This document shows, piece by piece, positions 1 to 9,605 of a stretch of DNA of 64,000 bases. The notes under the pieces are model-generated. The model saw only the letters and a list, made by a program, of their open reading frames with translations, did not search any database and was not told the DNA's origin. The position numbers and the translations under genes were made by a program. The DNA is from Pontibacter mucosus (GTDB lineage: Bacteria > Bacteroidota > Bacteroidia > Cytophagales > Hymenobacteraceae). The stretch's first letter is position 1, and each line of letters opens with the position of its first letter. Where the stretch lies: the NCBI RefSeq assembly GCF_003054055.1, contig NZ_QBKI01000004.1:186001-250000 (forward strand), given 5' to 3'.

Positions 1-978
1 ACGGAAGCAGGCAGAATGAAAGCCTGGACCAAGTATGATTTTGTGCCGGGAGATAAAGTAATGTTCTCGGATAACCTGGCCGGCGAGGAAGTAGGTGAAT
101 TTCCGTCGCGCTGGGACCTGAAACACGGTAATGCCGAAGTAGCCGTGCTTGGAGACGAGAAAGTGATCAACCTGGTGCAGAGCAGCACAAGCATCACCCC
201 GCTGATGAAAGGAGAAAACTGGTTGCCTGAAACCTTCACCATAGAGATGGATGTGTTCTTCGACAGCGACAACGGCAACGTGGCTTATGAGATATTCCTG
301 GTAAGCGACCAAAAAACGTACAAAGAAGAAGTACATGGCGATTTCTGGAACCCCATCGACATCCGGGCCAACCAGTTAAGGTTCAAAACCTTCGGTTCCG
401 AGTCGGAGGAATTGGCTGCCAAGGAGGTAAAAAACCAGTGGCGGCACGTGGCTATCTCGTTTAACAAGCGCAGCATGAAAGTATACCTCGACGAGCACCG
501 CCTGATCAACATCCCGAACGTAAACGGCAAACCAACCGGCCTGCGCATTGAAGTGGACAAGCGCATTGATGCCAACACGATGATAAAGAACGTGATGATT
601 GCCCAGGGCGGCAAGAAGCTCTATGACCAGGTTCTGGCCGATGGCAAAATCGTTACCTACGGCATCAAGTTCGACGTGAACAAGGCTACCATCCGCCCGG
701 AGTCGGTAGGCACGCTGGCAAGTATAGCCAAGCTCATGCAGGAGCAGCCGGAGCTGAAATTTAGCGTAGAGGGACACACCGACAGCGACGGCGACGATAC
801 CTCCAACCTGAAGCTGAGCCAGCAGCGCGCGGAAGCGGTGAAAACATACCTGGTGGATCAGGGCATTGCCGCTGAACGCCTGGCCGCCAAAGGCCACGGC
901 GAGGCGAAGCCCATCGACAAGAACAATACTCCCGAGGCCAAGTCGAATAACCGGCGGGTGGAGTTTGTAAAACTATAA
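1..978 (+). CDS. OmpA-family outer membrane protein, 5'-truncated by the window
   Basis: The reading frame is open to the first base of the window, so this is the C-terminal part of a longer protein; the first in-window ATG (16) is probably internal. The last ~110 residues are an OmpA C-terminal peptidoglycan-binding domain: FDVNKATI strand, EGHTDSDG loop, and NNRRVEF at the end, with the Asp and Arg that contact diaminopimelate. The preceding ~200 residues look like a beta-sandwich (concanavalin/LamG-like), as often seen in Bacteroidota OmpA proteins. Likely a periplasm-facing outer membrane protein tethering the envelope to peptidoglycan. A strong hairpin follows. The OmpA domain is sure; the N-terminal domain is inferred from its look only. 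Confidence 0.85.
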   Translation, partial: TEAGRMKAWTKYDFVPGDKVMFSDNLAGEEVGEFPSRWDLKHGNAEVAVLGDEKVINLVQSSTSITPLMKGENWLPETFTIEMDVFFDSDNGNVAYEIFLVSDQKTYKEEVHGDFWNPIDIRANQLRFKTFGSESEELAAKEVKNQWRHVAISFNKRSMKVYLDEHRLINIPNVNGKPTGLRIEVDKRIDANTMIKNVMIAQGGKKLYDQVLADGKIVTYGIKFDVNKATIRPESVGTLASIAKLMQEQPELKFSVEGHTDSDGDDTSNLKLSQQRAEAVKTYLVDQGIAAERLAAKGHGEAKPIDKNNTPEAKSNNRRVEFVKL

Positions 979-1040
979 TCACACCGGCAGCGCCCGCCCG
1001 GGTTCTGCCACCCAATTATTCTTTCAGTATCTTTTACCAA

Positions 1041-1068
1041 GCCTGTTACTTAACTGTAACAGGCTTTT
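1041..1068 (+). terminator. Rho-independent terminator after the OmpA gene
   Basis: Perfect 9-bp stem (GCCTGTTAC with GTAACAGGC), 6-nt loop, followed by TTTT. It lies about 60 nt after the stop codon. Confidence 0.8.
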
Positions 1069-1102
1069 CGGTTTACAGATACCTGTGTTTGAACAAAGAA
1101 TA

Positions 1103-1125
1103 TTATTTAGATTTATTTTAAATAA
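1103..1125. promoter_or_regulatory. Fur-like palindromic operator upstream of the TonB receptor
   Basis: An 11-1-11 near-palindrome: the left half TTATTTAGATT matches the complement of the right half at 9 of 11 positions. It sits just upstream of the -33 element of the next promoter. A+T-rich dyads of this size and place are typical of Fur-type iron regulators. The iron link is an inference from the downstream receptor/PepSY pair. Confidence 0.5.
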
Positions 1126-1128
1126 GAC

Positions 1129-1159
1129 TTGCATGGATGCTCCCCCTCCTATACTTTTG
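1129..1159 (+). promoter_or_regulatory. Bacteroidota-type promoter for the TonB receptor gene
   Basis: TTG at 1129-1131 and TACTTTTG at 1152-1159 (TAnnTTTG consensus), separated by 20 nt, as expected for the primary sigma factor of Bacteroidota. The start codon is about 40 nt downstream. Confidence 0.6.
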
Positions 1160-1200
1160 CCCTAATTATAATCAGTCTAAATAAGAACACCTAACCATCC

Positions 1201-3540
1201 ATGCGCAAGTTTCTACTCCTCTTCATATGGCTATTTGCCTTGTCCGAAGGACAGGCGCAAAGCAACGCCACCATTGCCGGCAAAGTAACCACATCACAGG
1301 GCCAGCCGGTTGAGCTGCTCACCGTTGCCCTGGAAGGGACCGTGCTGGGCACGAATACCAACGCTGCCGGCGAGTTTATACTTAACAACATCAAGCCGGG
1401 CAGTTATACCTTGCGTGTGGGCGGAATCGGCTACAAGTCCTTGCGCCAGCCCATCACCCTTGGCAGCGGCGACAACCTGAACCTGCAGCTAACCATACAA
1501 GCAAGCACCAGCACCCTGGATGAGGTGGTGGTATCGGCCAGCCGCAGCGTGGAAACCCTGGACGAGACACCTGCCTCCGTACATGTGATCGATTCGCGAA
1601 CCCTGCAGATTCAGTCGCAGATAAGCACCGACATTTCTAACATCCTGGCGAACTCGGTCCCCGGCCTGGCCTTCAACAGCAACACCACCAGCAACGTGGG
1701 CCAGACGCTGCGCGGCCGCAACGCCCTGGTAATGGTAGACGGGATACCGCAGTCCACGCCGCTGCGCAACGGTAGCCGCGACATCCGCACCATCGACCCT
1801 ACCGCTATTGAGCGAGTGGAGGTGGTAAAAGGCGCCACCGCGGTGTATGGCAACGGCGCTGACGGCGGCCTGATCAACTACATCACCAAGCAGGCTAACA
1901 CCAGCCAGCCTTTCAGCGCCTATACTTCCGTTACCGGCACGGGCAACCTTTTCCATGCTGATGGCACCCTGGGTGGCCGCATCTCGCAGCAGTTTACCGG
2001 TAAACTCAATAACTTCGACTACGTAGCCAGCGGCACCTATGAGAAAACCGGCGTACTGCGCGATGGTGAGGGAGAGGTTATCTCTCCGGTGTACGGGTTG
2101 GGTGAAACGAAAATGTACAACGGCTTTGCCAAGGCAGGCTATAATTTCAACTCCAACCACCGTCTGGAAGGCATGTACAACTACTTCGGTAGCCGCCAGA
2201 ACTCGGACTATATCCTCCAGGAGGGCATCTATGGCGAAAAGCCATCTATCGGCGTGAGGGGCGAAGTACAGGGCGAGCCGGAGGGCACCAAGTATAACCA
2301 CAACGCCCAGCTGCGCTACATTGGCAAAAACCTGTTCCTGAACACTAACCTGGAGCTAAGCTCTTACCTGCAAAGCTTCTACACCGTCTACGGCTATACG
2401 CCATACTTTGAGGGTGGCGGGCAATCGACCATCAAATCCGCTAAAAGGGGTGTGCGCCTGAACCTGAACACGCCTTTTAGAATTAGCAGCGGTATTGAGG
2501 GCAGCGTGGTGTATGGTGCCGATTACCTCAACGACGTTACCTCCCAGCCGCTGGTGGATGGCCGCACCTGGGTGCCGGAGATGGACCTGCACAACCTGGC
2601 TCCTTATGCGCAACTGCAGCTCAACATCCTGCAGGACCTGAATTTCAAGGCGGGCTACCGCTTCGACAATGTGTCGGTAAATGTGGATGATTTTCAGCAG
2701 TTGGTGCTGGCAAGCGGCGCTGGTGGGGACTTTGTGCAGGGTGCAAAACTGAAGTTCAATGCCAACACCTTCAACCTTGGCCTGCGCTACTCCGGGCTGG
2801 AATACTTCAAACCGTTTGTCAGCTACTCACAAGGGTTCTCTATGATAGACGTGGGCCGTTACGTACGCAGTGCCACCGAAGACTTTATCGCGCAAATGGA
2901 CCTGGAGCCGGTGATCGTGAACAACTACGAGGCTGGTTTCCACAGCCAGTTCGGGATTGCCTCTTTCAGCGGTGCCTACTTTATCAGCACCTCTAAGCTG
3001 GGGGCCAACCTGATTGCCAACGAGGCCGGCGTGTACGAGATTGAGCGTGCACCGGAGCGCGTGGAAGGCTTTGAGGCGCTGGTAGACCTGTTCCTCTCCG
3101 ACAAAATAACACTGGGCGTCAACGCCTCTTACAGCGAAGGCAAGGCAGACATCAACAACAACGAAAAGTATAGCGACAGCGAAGACAAGTACCTGACCAG
3201 CCTGCGCATCCCGCCGTTCAAGTTCACGTCTTACCTGAACCTGAAGCCCATCCAGAACCTGAGCGTGAACCTGCAGTGGATATACTCCGGCGAGCGCGAC
3301 CGCTTTGACCGTAACGCCAAAGGCGGCTACAACTCTGGCGAGGGTCCGGTGAAGGCATTCGACGTGTTTAACCTGGCTGCCTCTTACCAGGCCACTGAAA
3401 AGCTGAGCCTGAACGTGGGCGTGGAGAACCTGCTGGACAAAGCCTACTACCTGCCACAAGCTTACTGGTATGGCCGAAACGACAACTTTACCAGAGCCAA
3501 CGGCGCCAGATTTCAGTTAGGAGCAGCCTATAAGTGGTAA
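1201..3540 (+). CDS. TonB-dependent outer membrane receptor, likely iron/siderophore
   Basis: Complete 779-residue receptor: signal peptide (1-20), carboxypeptidase-like regulatory domain (~22-100), TonB-box-like LDEVVVSA (106-113), plug (~120-235) with VMVDGIP and VEVVKGATAVYGNGADGG, then a 22-strand-type barrel ending in aromatic Trp. It should bind a ferric chelate at the surface and import it with energy from TonB/ExbBD. The gene lies behind a Fur-like dyad and 4 nt before a PepSY membrane protein, a common iron-uptake pairing. The ligand cannot be read from sequence; cobalamin or another metal chelate is the alternative. Confidence 0.9.
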   Translation: MRKFLLLFIWLFALSEGQAQSNATIAGKVTTSQGQPVELLTVALEGTVLGTNTNAAGEFILNNIKPGSYTLRVGGIGYKSLRQPITLGSGDNLNLQLTIQASTSTLDEVVVSASRSVETLDETPASVHVIDSRTLQIQSQISTDISNILANSVPGLAFNSNTTSNVGQTLRGRNALVMVDGIPQSTPLRNGSRDIRTIDPTAIERVEVVKGATAVYGNGADGGLINYITKQANTSQPFSAYTSVTGTGNLFHADGTLGGRISQQFTGKLNNFDYVASGTYEKTGVLRDGEGEVISPVYGLGETKMYNGFAKAGYNFNSNHRLEGMYNYFGSRQNSDYILQEGIYGEKPSIGVRGEVQGEPEGTKYNHNAQLRYIGKNLFLNTNLELSSYLQSFYTVYGYTPYFEGGGQSTIKSAKRGVRLNLNTPFRISSGIEGSVVYGADYLNDVTSQPLVDGRTWVPEMDLHNLAPYAQLQLNILQDLNFKAGYRFDNVSVNVDDFQQLVLASGAGGDFVQGAKLKFNANTFNLGLRYSGLEYFKPFVSYSQGFSMIDVGRYVRSATEDFIAQMDLEPVIVNNYEAGFHSQFGIASFSGAYFISTSKLGANLIANEAGVYEIERAPERVEGFEALVDLFLSDKITLGVNASYSEGKADINNNEKYSDSEDKYLTSLRIPPFKFTSYLNLKPIQNLSVNLQWIYSGERDRFDRNAKGGYNSGEGPVKAFDVFNLAASYQATEKLSLNVGVENLLDKAYYLPQAYWYGRNDNFTRANGARFQLGAAYKW

Positions 3541-3544
3541 TACT

Positions 3545-4648
3545 TTGAAGAAACGCGTAAAAAGAACCTTTTCCATTCACCATTGGTGCGGGCTGATAGC
3601 CGGGATATTCATCCTGGTTATCAGCCTTTCTGGCGTTATACTGGTCTTTGATGATGACATCGACGACGCTATGTTTGCCAACCATGCCAGACTGGAAACG
3701 CCGGCCAAAGCACTGCACATTGATAAATCAATTGGCTGGGTAAGGGCGGAGAACTCGGGCTGGGACATTCGGGTGCCTGCGTTGCCTGCCTCGCCAGACG
3801 AAGCGCTGCTGTACGAGCTGCGGCAGGGGCAGCTGCGCCGGTGGCTCTTCGTGCACCCTGAAACCGGGGAGAAGCTGTCTACCGTGGGACAGGCCCACAA
3901 CCGCTTTTCCTACGTGGTGCTCAATATCCATTACAACCTGCTCTCAGGCACGCCGGGTAAAATCGTGGTGCTGCTGATAGGCGTGGCACTGCTGCTGCTT
4001 ACCATTACCGGGTTTATACTTTACCGACGTTCGGTGCTCAAGGTGCTTACTTTCCGGCAAAAAATCAGTTTTAGCAGCCGCCGAAGCATATTTTCCGGTC
4101 TGCACCGCGTGGTAGGCGTGTGGGCATTGGCGTTTAACCTGCTCATGTGTGTTACGGGTTTATCCTTGGCTATTACGGTGGTAAATGCCGCCCTCAAAGG
4201 CGGGCCAAAGGAAATTGCTGTGCCCGAAATCACCACCTCTGTAGATGCCACCATGGCCGAAGCGCGGGCCACCTATCCCGAGTTTGAAATCACGTACCTG
4301 CGCTTTCCGGTAAATGAAGAGGGCAAGCTCCAACTGCTCGGCCGCCTGTACTCCGACCCCTCCTACTACGGCAAGTTCTACAGCAAAATACAGGCAGATT
4401 ATACCACCGGTGAGCTGGGTGCCCCCTACTTTGTGCGGGACCAACCGTTGCTCGACCGCTTCCTTACCTCGCTGCACCCCGTCCACTTTGGTGATTTTGC
4501 GGGGCTCTTTGTAAAGCTGCTCTACGCCTTCTTTGGGCTGATGCCTGGGATACTTTCCATCTCCGGCTTTGTGATTTGGTACTACCGCCAGCAGCCGCAG
4601 CCGGAGCAAAAACAGGTGAGAAGGCAAGTGGTGAAGGTGGTGCGGTAG
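3545..4648 (+). CDS. PepSY-associated inner membrane protein (PiuB-like, iron uptake)
   Basis: 367 residues with four predicted membrane segments (~13-36, 142-162, 190-212, 323-347) around periplasmic PepSY-type regions. The HHW in the first segment and further membrane-proximal His residues fit haem-binding ferric-chelate reductase relatives. The start is a TTG 4 nt after the receptor's stop codon; the next Met would remove the first membrane segment, so TTG is preferred. Probably translated from the receptor's mRNA and acting after it, releasing iron from its chelator in the periplasm. Family assignment is firm; the reductase role is inferred. Confidence 0.85.
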   Translation: MKKRVKRTFSIHHWCGLIAGIFILVISLSGVILVFDDDIDDAMFANHARLETPAKALHIDKSIGWVRAENSGWDIRVPALPASPDEALLYELRQGQLRRWLFVHPETGEKLSTVGQAHNRFSYVVLNIHYNLLSGTPGKIVVLLIGVALLLLTITGFILYRRSVLKVLTFRQKISFSSRRSIFSGLHRVVGVWALAFNLLMCVTGLSLAITVVNAALKGGPKEIAVPEITTSVDATMAEARATYPEFEITYLRFPVNEEGKLQLLGRLYSDPSYYGKFYSKIQADYTTGELGAPYFVRDQPLLDRFLTSLHPVHFGDFAGLFVKLLYAFFGLMPGILSISGFVIWYYRQQPQPEQKQVRRQVVKVVR

Positions 4649-5163
4649 TGGTTTGTAATTGAATAATTAACCCACCCCTACCTTTTCGAGAAACAGGTCT
4701 TTTCATTCTACTTTCAAAGCTTCTAACCTCCCTGTCATTCTGTAAAGAAACTTGGTGGTAGGGAGGTTAAGCCAACACTACTGGCCAACAAGATCCTTTC
4801 AGGATGACAAAAGAGATGGGAATGCCTCCGGTGTCTGCCTCCGCTCTTTCGGATTTGCAATCAGGGAGAGCGAAGCAACTGTCCCCTTGAGGGGACCGCA
4901 GGGGTGTAAAGCTACGGAGCAAGTCACTTTAGATTGGTTGTATTATTTCCGCAGGTGTAAACACCCCTATAGCTGTCCCCTTGAGGGGACAGCTATAGGG
5001 TATGTAGCCCTCGCTCGCCTCTGGCGAGTGTGAGCTATTGCACGGCCTCTGGCCGCTAGGGTTTATACTTCTGCACTTGGTTGTGTCACGTGGCGGGACG
5101 CCACCAAATAACGCACATCACTGTTTGTGAGTATCTCAAATATACTTTATACCACTAAAAACA
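4649..5163. repeat. Gene-free stretch with palindromic intergenic repeats
   Basis: No credible gene. It holds two copies of the palindrome GTCCCCTTGAGGGGAC (4881-4896 and 4975-4990). The second is the core of a perfect 16-bp inverted repeat with a 4-nt loop (4965-5000). A CTCGCCTCTGGCGAG hairpin follows at about 5014-5028, and a GGCGGGACGCCACC segment near 5092-5105 recurs inverted near 34570. These are dispersed intergenic repeats shared with other gaps in the window. Confidence 0.7.
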
Positions 5164-5200
5164 CCGGCGCCGCAGGTTTATACTTGCGGCGCCGGCTTTT
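5164..5200. terminator. Bidirectional terminator between convergent genes
   Basis: Perfect 11-bp G+C stem (CCGGCGCCGCA with its complement), followed by TTTT on the plus strand and by TTTTT on the minus strand. The loop is made of a TTTATACTT word. It separates the PepSY gene from the DUF5686 gene. Confidence 0.85.
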
Positions 5201-5221
5201 CATACTTTGATTTATACTTGC

Positions 5222-7732
5222 CTACAGTTTAAACTGCACCGAGAACTTGAGCCCGAACTTCCGGGTGCCTTCGTCCAGGTGGGTGAGGCGGTGGAAAGCA
5301 TCCACGCGCAGGATTTTGAAGATGTTCTCGATGCCATAGCCCAGCTCCACATACGGCGTATCCCCCAGTGTTTTAAAGGCTTCCTGCCGGCTACCTGATG
5401 GTGTGAATTCCGGCATCAGCTCGAGGTTGCTTTGGCTCAGGCTGCCGTAGAGGATGTTAGCTGAGCCCAGCACGCGCCACTTGAGCTTTTTGATAAGCGG
5501 CAGGCGGTTAAACAGTAGCCCCTCGAAATACTGCTCGTAGTGCAGGGCGGCATACGTATCGCTGGCAAACTCGAAGTAGTCCATCAGGTTGTAGGTGGCG
5601 TCGTAGTAGAAGGGCGTCTCGTTGCCGGTGTGCACCTCCAGCAGCGGGTAAGGCACCGGCGAGAAAATCTTGCCAGCCTCGAGTCGGTACATCGCATTGC
5701 CCAGTCGGCCCATCACAAAGTCCTGCTCCACCCCCAGGTCCACGCGCTGGTAATCCACCGTAGCGCCCAGGGCGTTGTTCAGGCCCAGCGTATACTTCAG
5801 GCTCAGCACGGGGTAGCTACCGCTTCCCAGGCTGATGCGCTCGTTATCGTTCTCCACGTATACTTCATCCTGGGCGTAGCGCGTCAGGAAACTTACCTCG
5901 GTGGCGGTAAAGCTGCTGGCGAGCTGGTCAGGCTGAGCAGGGCCTTTTTTGTAGTAGGCAAAGTCATACTGCGGGTCGAAGTGGCGTTTGCGCAGGCTCA
6001 CGCGCTCGGTTACACCGCGCAGCACATCGCGCTGCAAGTATACATTCGTCTCGCGCACCATCACCGGTTTGCGTAGCTCCCCGAACCGGGAGAAGCCCAG
6101 AAAGAATGGGCTCGAGGCCAACCGGTCAGACATCAGCCCCACCTGCTGCAAATCCTCCTGGTGCGTAAAGCCTACCTCGCTCCAGCGCTTGCGGTCAAAA
6201 ATGTAGCGCCCGCCCAGGCTATACTTGTAGGCCTGGTCTTCGGTGCCATAGGCCACATAGCCGCGCAGCTCTAGTTTGTTGCTAAAGTTGATGTTCGTTT
6301 TGCCGCCTACCTGAAAACGGTGCCCCTCCACGTCGTTCAGCGCATAGGTATAAGGCCAAGGTCCCCAGCTCACTTTCCCGAAGCTCTTGTAACCGGTGCC
6401 CAGCACGGTGGCGAAATTGGTAAAGCGCTTTACTTTCGGTGTCTCGCGGATGGCGTTGATGGTGGCGTAAACCTGCTGGTCGGCCAGGCTGAGGGTGTCG
6501 TGGCGGCGTTCTTCCCAAAAGCTCTCCGCCTGCCTGCCGGCCCCGGCCAACAGCTCCACCGGCTTATCAAAGAAGTCCGGCTTCTGCGGCTGGTTGACCA
6601 CCACCTTCTGGTACGAAGTATAAACTTTCGCCAGAATGCCCGGTCGTTTCGGCGTCAGGCCCACAATCTTAATCTTCACCTCGGTACCGGCGGGCATCCA
6701 GGCCTGCTCCCCTACCTGCTGCAGCTCCTGCTTCAGGGCGATGCTTTCCACGAAGTTGATGTTGGCCGATTTGCTCACGGTGGCTTCCAGTTTGCGCAGC
6801 GCATAGCCATCTGCCGTAATCCACATGCGGCCGTTAAAGGCCAAATCCTGCGGGCGCTTTTGCTTAAAGGATAGTTCGTAACACCAGTCGTCGCCGATGT
6901 AGGTACTGTCCTCCAGCTCATAGTGGTAATAGCTTTTCCAGCCATCGGCAATCGGGCTGATGAAGTTTTTCTGCAGCACACTCACCCAGTTCTGGTAAAA
7001 ATTGTAATCCTGGTAGTTGCTGCCAATCACCTGCGAGACCAGCGTGCCATCCTGCAGGCCGATGCCGGTTACCTTGGTGGCTTTGATGATTTCCTTGCTG
7101 CGCTTGGGGTCGCGGGTATAGTATACATCGGAGAGCGACTCGGAGAGAAAGAAGGGCAGCAGCTTTTTGCCGTCCTCGCCGGCCAGATACATCTGCGAGT
7201 CAACCAGCGAGGTAATGGCCTTGCCTACTACGCCTTTGCCTTTCTGTTGCCCCACGTTGTCCACGTCGAGCTGCATTTTGGTATAAGCCTCGTACTGGTA
7301 GGCCGTGAGCTTGCGCTTGTCGTTAAGGTTCTTGTTGTCTATCACGCGCCGCATAATGGGCCAGGCCGGGTTTTCGCCGGGGCGTATGACTACCTCCTGC
7401 AGCTGCTGGGCGTTTGTTTGCAGCTTAAAGTCGAGCGTCTGGGTGACTACGCCTTTCTGCACGGGCAGCGTGAGGGGCAGGTAGCCCACAAAGGCAGCCG
7501 TGAGTGAGTCCGGGGTGCTGGAAAGGCGGATGTTATACTTTCCCTCCACATCCGTGGACGTACCGATGGAAGAATTTTTAACAAAGATGCCCACAAAAGG
7601 CAGTGCCTCGCCTGTGGCGGCATCGGTTACCTGGCCTGAAATGCGGGTTTGGGCCTGGCTGACCAGCGAGGCAAGTATAAGCAGGGTGAATAGGAAAAAT
7701 CTTTGCAAAGCTATACTTTTTGAAGCGCGCAA
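5222..7732 (-). CDS. DUF5686 outer-membrane protein with carboxypeptidase-like regulatory domain
   Basis: 836 residues: signal peptide ending SLVSQAQ, a carboxypeptidase-regulatory-like beta-sandwich (~28-110, ISGQVTDAATGEALPFVGIFV), then a long region rich in alternating strands and aromatics ending FGLKFSVQFKL, as in outer-membrane barrels. This is the Bacteroidota DUF5686 architecture; its function is not established. The frame opens with a TTG at 7732, but a TAnnTTTG promoter box overlaps that codon. A second TTG at 7708 (MQRFFLFTLL) therefore looks the better start. Transcribed alone, ending at the shared terminator. Confidence 0.85.
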   Translation of the reverse strand: MRASKSIALQRFFLFTLLILASLVSQAQTRISGQVTDAATGEALPFVGIFVKNSSIGTSTDVEGKYNIRLSSTPDSLTAAFVGYLPLTLPVQKGVVTQTLDFKLQTNAQQLQEVVIRPGENPAWPIMRRVIDNKNLNDKRKLTAYQYEAYTKMQLDVDNVGQQKGKGVVGKAITSLVDSQMYLAGEDGKKLLPFFLSESLSDVYYTRDPKRSKEIIKATKVTGIGLQDGTLVSQVIGSNYQDYNFYQNWVSVLQKNFISPIADGWKSYYHYELEDSTYIGDDWCYELSFKQKRPQDLAFNGRMWITADGYALRKLEATVSKSANINFVESIALKQELQQVGEQAWMPAGTEVKIKIVGLTPKRPGILAKVYTSYQKVVVNQPQKPDFFDKPVELLAGAGRQAESFWEERRHDTLSLADQQVYATINAIRETPKVKRFTNFATVLGTGYKSFGKVSWGPWPYTYALNDVEGHRFQVGGKTNINFSNKLELRGYVAYGTEDQAYKYSLGGRYIFDRKRWSEVGFTHQEDLQQVGLMSDRLASSPFFLGFSRFGELRKPVMVRETNVYLQRDVLRGVTERVSLRKRHFDPQYDFAYYKKGPAQPDQLASSFTATEVSFLTRYAQDEVYVENDNERISLGSGSYPVLSLKYTLGLNNALGATVDYQRVDLGVEQDFVMGRLGNAMYRLEAGKIFSPVPYPLLEVHTGNETPFYYDATYNLMDYFEFASDTYAALHYEQYFEGLLFNRLPLIKKLKWRVLGSANILYGSLSQSNLELMPEFTPSGSRQEAFKTLGDTPYVELGYGIENIFKILRVDAFHRLTHLDEGTRKFGLKFSVQFKL

Positions 7733-7737
7733 AGGTA
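7730..7737 (-). promoter_or_regulatory. -7 box (TACCTTTG) of the DUF5686 gene
   Basis: Exact TAnnTTTG on the minus strand, overlapping the most upstream possible start codon. It argues for translation from TTG at 7708. No convincing -33 element was seen. Confidence 0.4.
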
Positions 7738-8003
7738 AGAGGATTTCACTGATTTACCAGCATATTTGTTTAGACAACAATAAGGTAAAGTCCTGACGCT
7801 GTTCCGGGTTTCCTGCCAGCAGGTTAACATAAGGTAAGCGTTCCAGTACGCTCTGCCTCAATAGAATTACATTGGTATAGCTATACTTGCAGCTACGCTT
7901 CCCTCTACCCAATCTTTCGTTGCCTAAAGCATCCGGCCCGTTCACGTGAAAACATTACAGACGGTTTACGTTAAATAACCTGTTTACCAGCACCTACATC
8001 GGC

Positions 8004-9596
8004 ATGAGGCTATATTTTTGGCAGGTTATACTTGCCATCACTTTACTTACTTCCGCTGGCTGTGCCAGAAAAAACTTCTACGCCAGCACACCGGTCGTAG
8101 ACGGGGAAGTATTTGAGCACCTAAAATCCAATTCTGCCACCCCGGACAGCGTGACCATACAGGCGGGGGCACATTACAAGCGCGGTTTCCTGCACCGTCT
8201 TTTCTGGGGCACCCATTACCGCCCCGTTTGGAGTGTTCCGGTTACTGTACCAGTGTTTGAGATGGACACCACCTGGGGCGGGCTGACGGTTGAAAAAAAA
8301 GGCGGCGGTTTCCAGACCACCAGCTTTACCATGGTCAGCGCCGACAACAAAACCTACGCCCTCCGCTCCCTCGACAAAGACCCCAAGGAGGTGCTGCCCG
8401 GCTTTTGGCGTAAAACATTCGTGGTGAACATCCTGCGCGACCAGATTTCGGCCTCGAACCCCTACGGTGCCCTCATTATCCCGCCCCTGGCCAAGGCTGC
8501 CGGTATTCCGCATGCCACGCCGCAGCTGGTGTATGTGCGCCCCAACGACGCGGACTTTGGCGAGCACCAGGACGTAGCCAGCAACAAAGTATACATGCTG
8601 GAGGAAAAGTATACCGACGAGCGCATGGTGGACGAAGTGACGGGCAACCCCGTGGATATCGTGGGCAGCGGCAAAATGCTCAACCAGGTTTTTGGGGATC
8701 AAAACCATTACCCCAACCAGCTGGCCTTTGCCAAGGCCCGCCTCTTCGACCTACTTCTGGGCGACTGGGACCGCCACGAGGGGCAATGGGAATGGGCTCG
8801 ATATGAACGCGGCGGCAACCACTACTACCGCCCTATCCCCAAAGACCGCGACAACGCCTTTTACCGCTTCCAGGATGGCATCATCCCTTGGCTCTTCAGC
8901 CGTAACTGGGCCATCCGTAAGTTTGAGTCCTTTGACGAGGATTTGAGCGACGTGTACGCCCTGACCATCAACTCCCGGTTTATCGATGAGCGGGCACTGG
9001 CGCAGGTAACACGCGCGCAGTTCGACTCGCTGGCTGTGGCCTTGCAGCAAAGTATAACCGACGAGGTGATAGCGCAGGCGGTTAGCCAGTTCCCTGCCCC
9101 GGTGCAAGAGCTGGAGGGCGAGGCAACTAAGCGCAAGCTCATGAGCCGCCGCGACCAGCTGCGTCAGGCCGCCGACAAGTTTTATGACATCCTGGCCAAG
9201 GAAGTATTGGTCGCGGGCACCGATGGCGAGGATGTGTTTGAAGTGAAGCGGCTGAACGACGAGGAAACAGCGGTCACCGTTCGCCGCAAGTCCGACGACT
9301 ACGTCTCCTTTCAGCGCACCTTTAAGCGTTCCGAAACCAAGCTCATCACCCTGCACGGCCTTGCCGGCGACGATGAATTCGAGCTAAGCGGAAAGGTAAA
9401 AAAGGGCATCAACATTAAGCTTGTAGGTGGCCGCGGAGAGGATGAAATCAAAGATGATTCGAAAGTAAGCGGCTGGGGCAAGAAGACCAAAGTATACGAC
9501 ACCGTACGCGGCACCGAGCTGGAGGCCGGACCTGACACCAAAGACAGACGCACCAGCGACGTGCGGGTGCATGCTTTCGACCGCGAAGGGTTTTAA
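8004..9596 (+). CDS. Lipoprotein with kinase-like DRH/DRDN motifs, first of a tandem pair
   Basis: 530-residue lipoprotein (lipobox TSAGC, Cys20) with no family I can name. The core has an ordered motif set like atypical kinases (HipA/PI4K/CotH/FAM20 type): ALRSLDKD (~119-126, possible ATP-binding Lys125), GDWDRHEGQW (DRH 256-258) and PKDRDNAF (279-286). The C-terminal ~100 residues are beta-rich and carry GGRGED, like a GGxGxD calcium-binding repeat. I recall the same core inside larger Bacteroidota proteins followed by an outer-membrane barrel; here it stands alone. A paralogue follows 9 nt downstream. A secreted kinase-fold enzyme is an inference. Confidence 0.6.
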   Translation: MRLYFWQVILAITLLTSAGCARKNFYASTPVVDGEVFEHLKSNSATPDSVTIQAGAHYKRGFLHRLFWGTHYRPVWSVPVTVPVFEMDTTWGGLTVEKKGGGFQTTSFTMVSADNKTYALRSLDKDPKEVLPGFWRKTFVVNILRDQISASNPYGALIIPPLAKAAGIPHATPQLVYVRPNDADFGEHQDVASNKVYMLEEKYTDERMVDEVTGNPVDIVGSGKMLNQVFGDQNHYPNQLAFAKARLFDLLLGDWDRHEGQWEWARYERGGNHYYRPIPKDRDNAFYRFQDGIIPWLFSRNWAIRKFESFDEDLSDVYALTINSRFIDERALAQVTRAQFDSLAVALQQSITDEVIAQAVSQFPAPVQELEGEATKRKLMSRRDQLRQAADKFYDILAKEVLVAGTDGEDVFEVKRLNDEETAVTVRRKSDDYVSFQRTFKRSETKLITLHGLAGDDEFELSGKVKKGINIKLVGGRGEDEIKDDSKVSGWGKKTKVYDTVRGTELEAGPDTKDRRTSDVRVHAFDREGF

Positions 9597-9605
9597 AGAA
9601 GAGTA

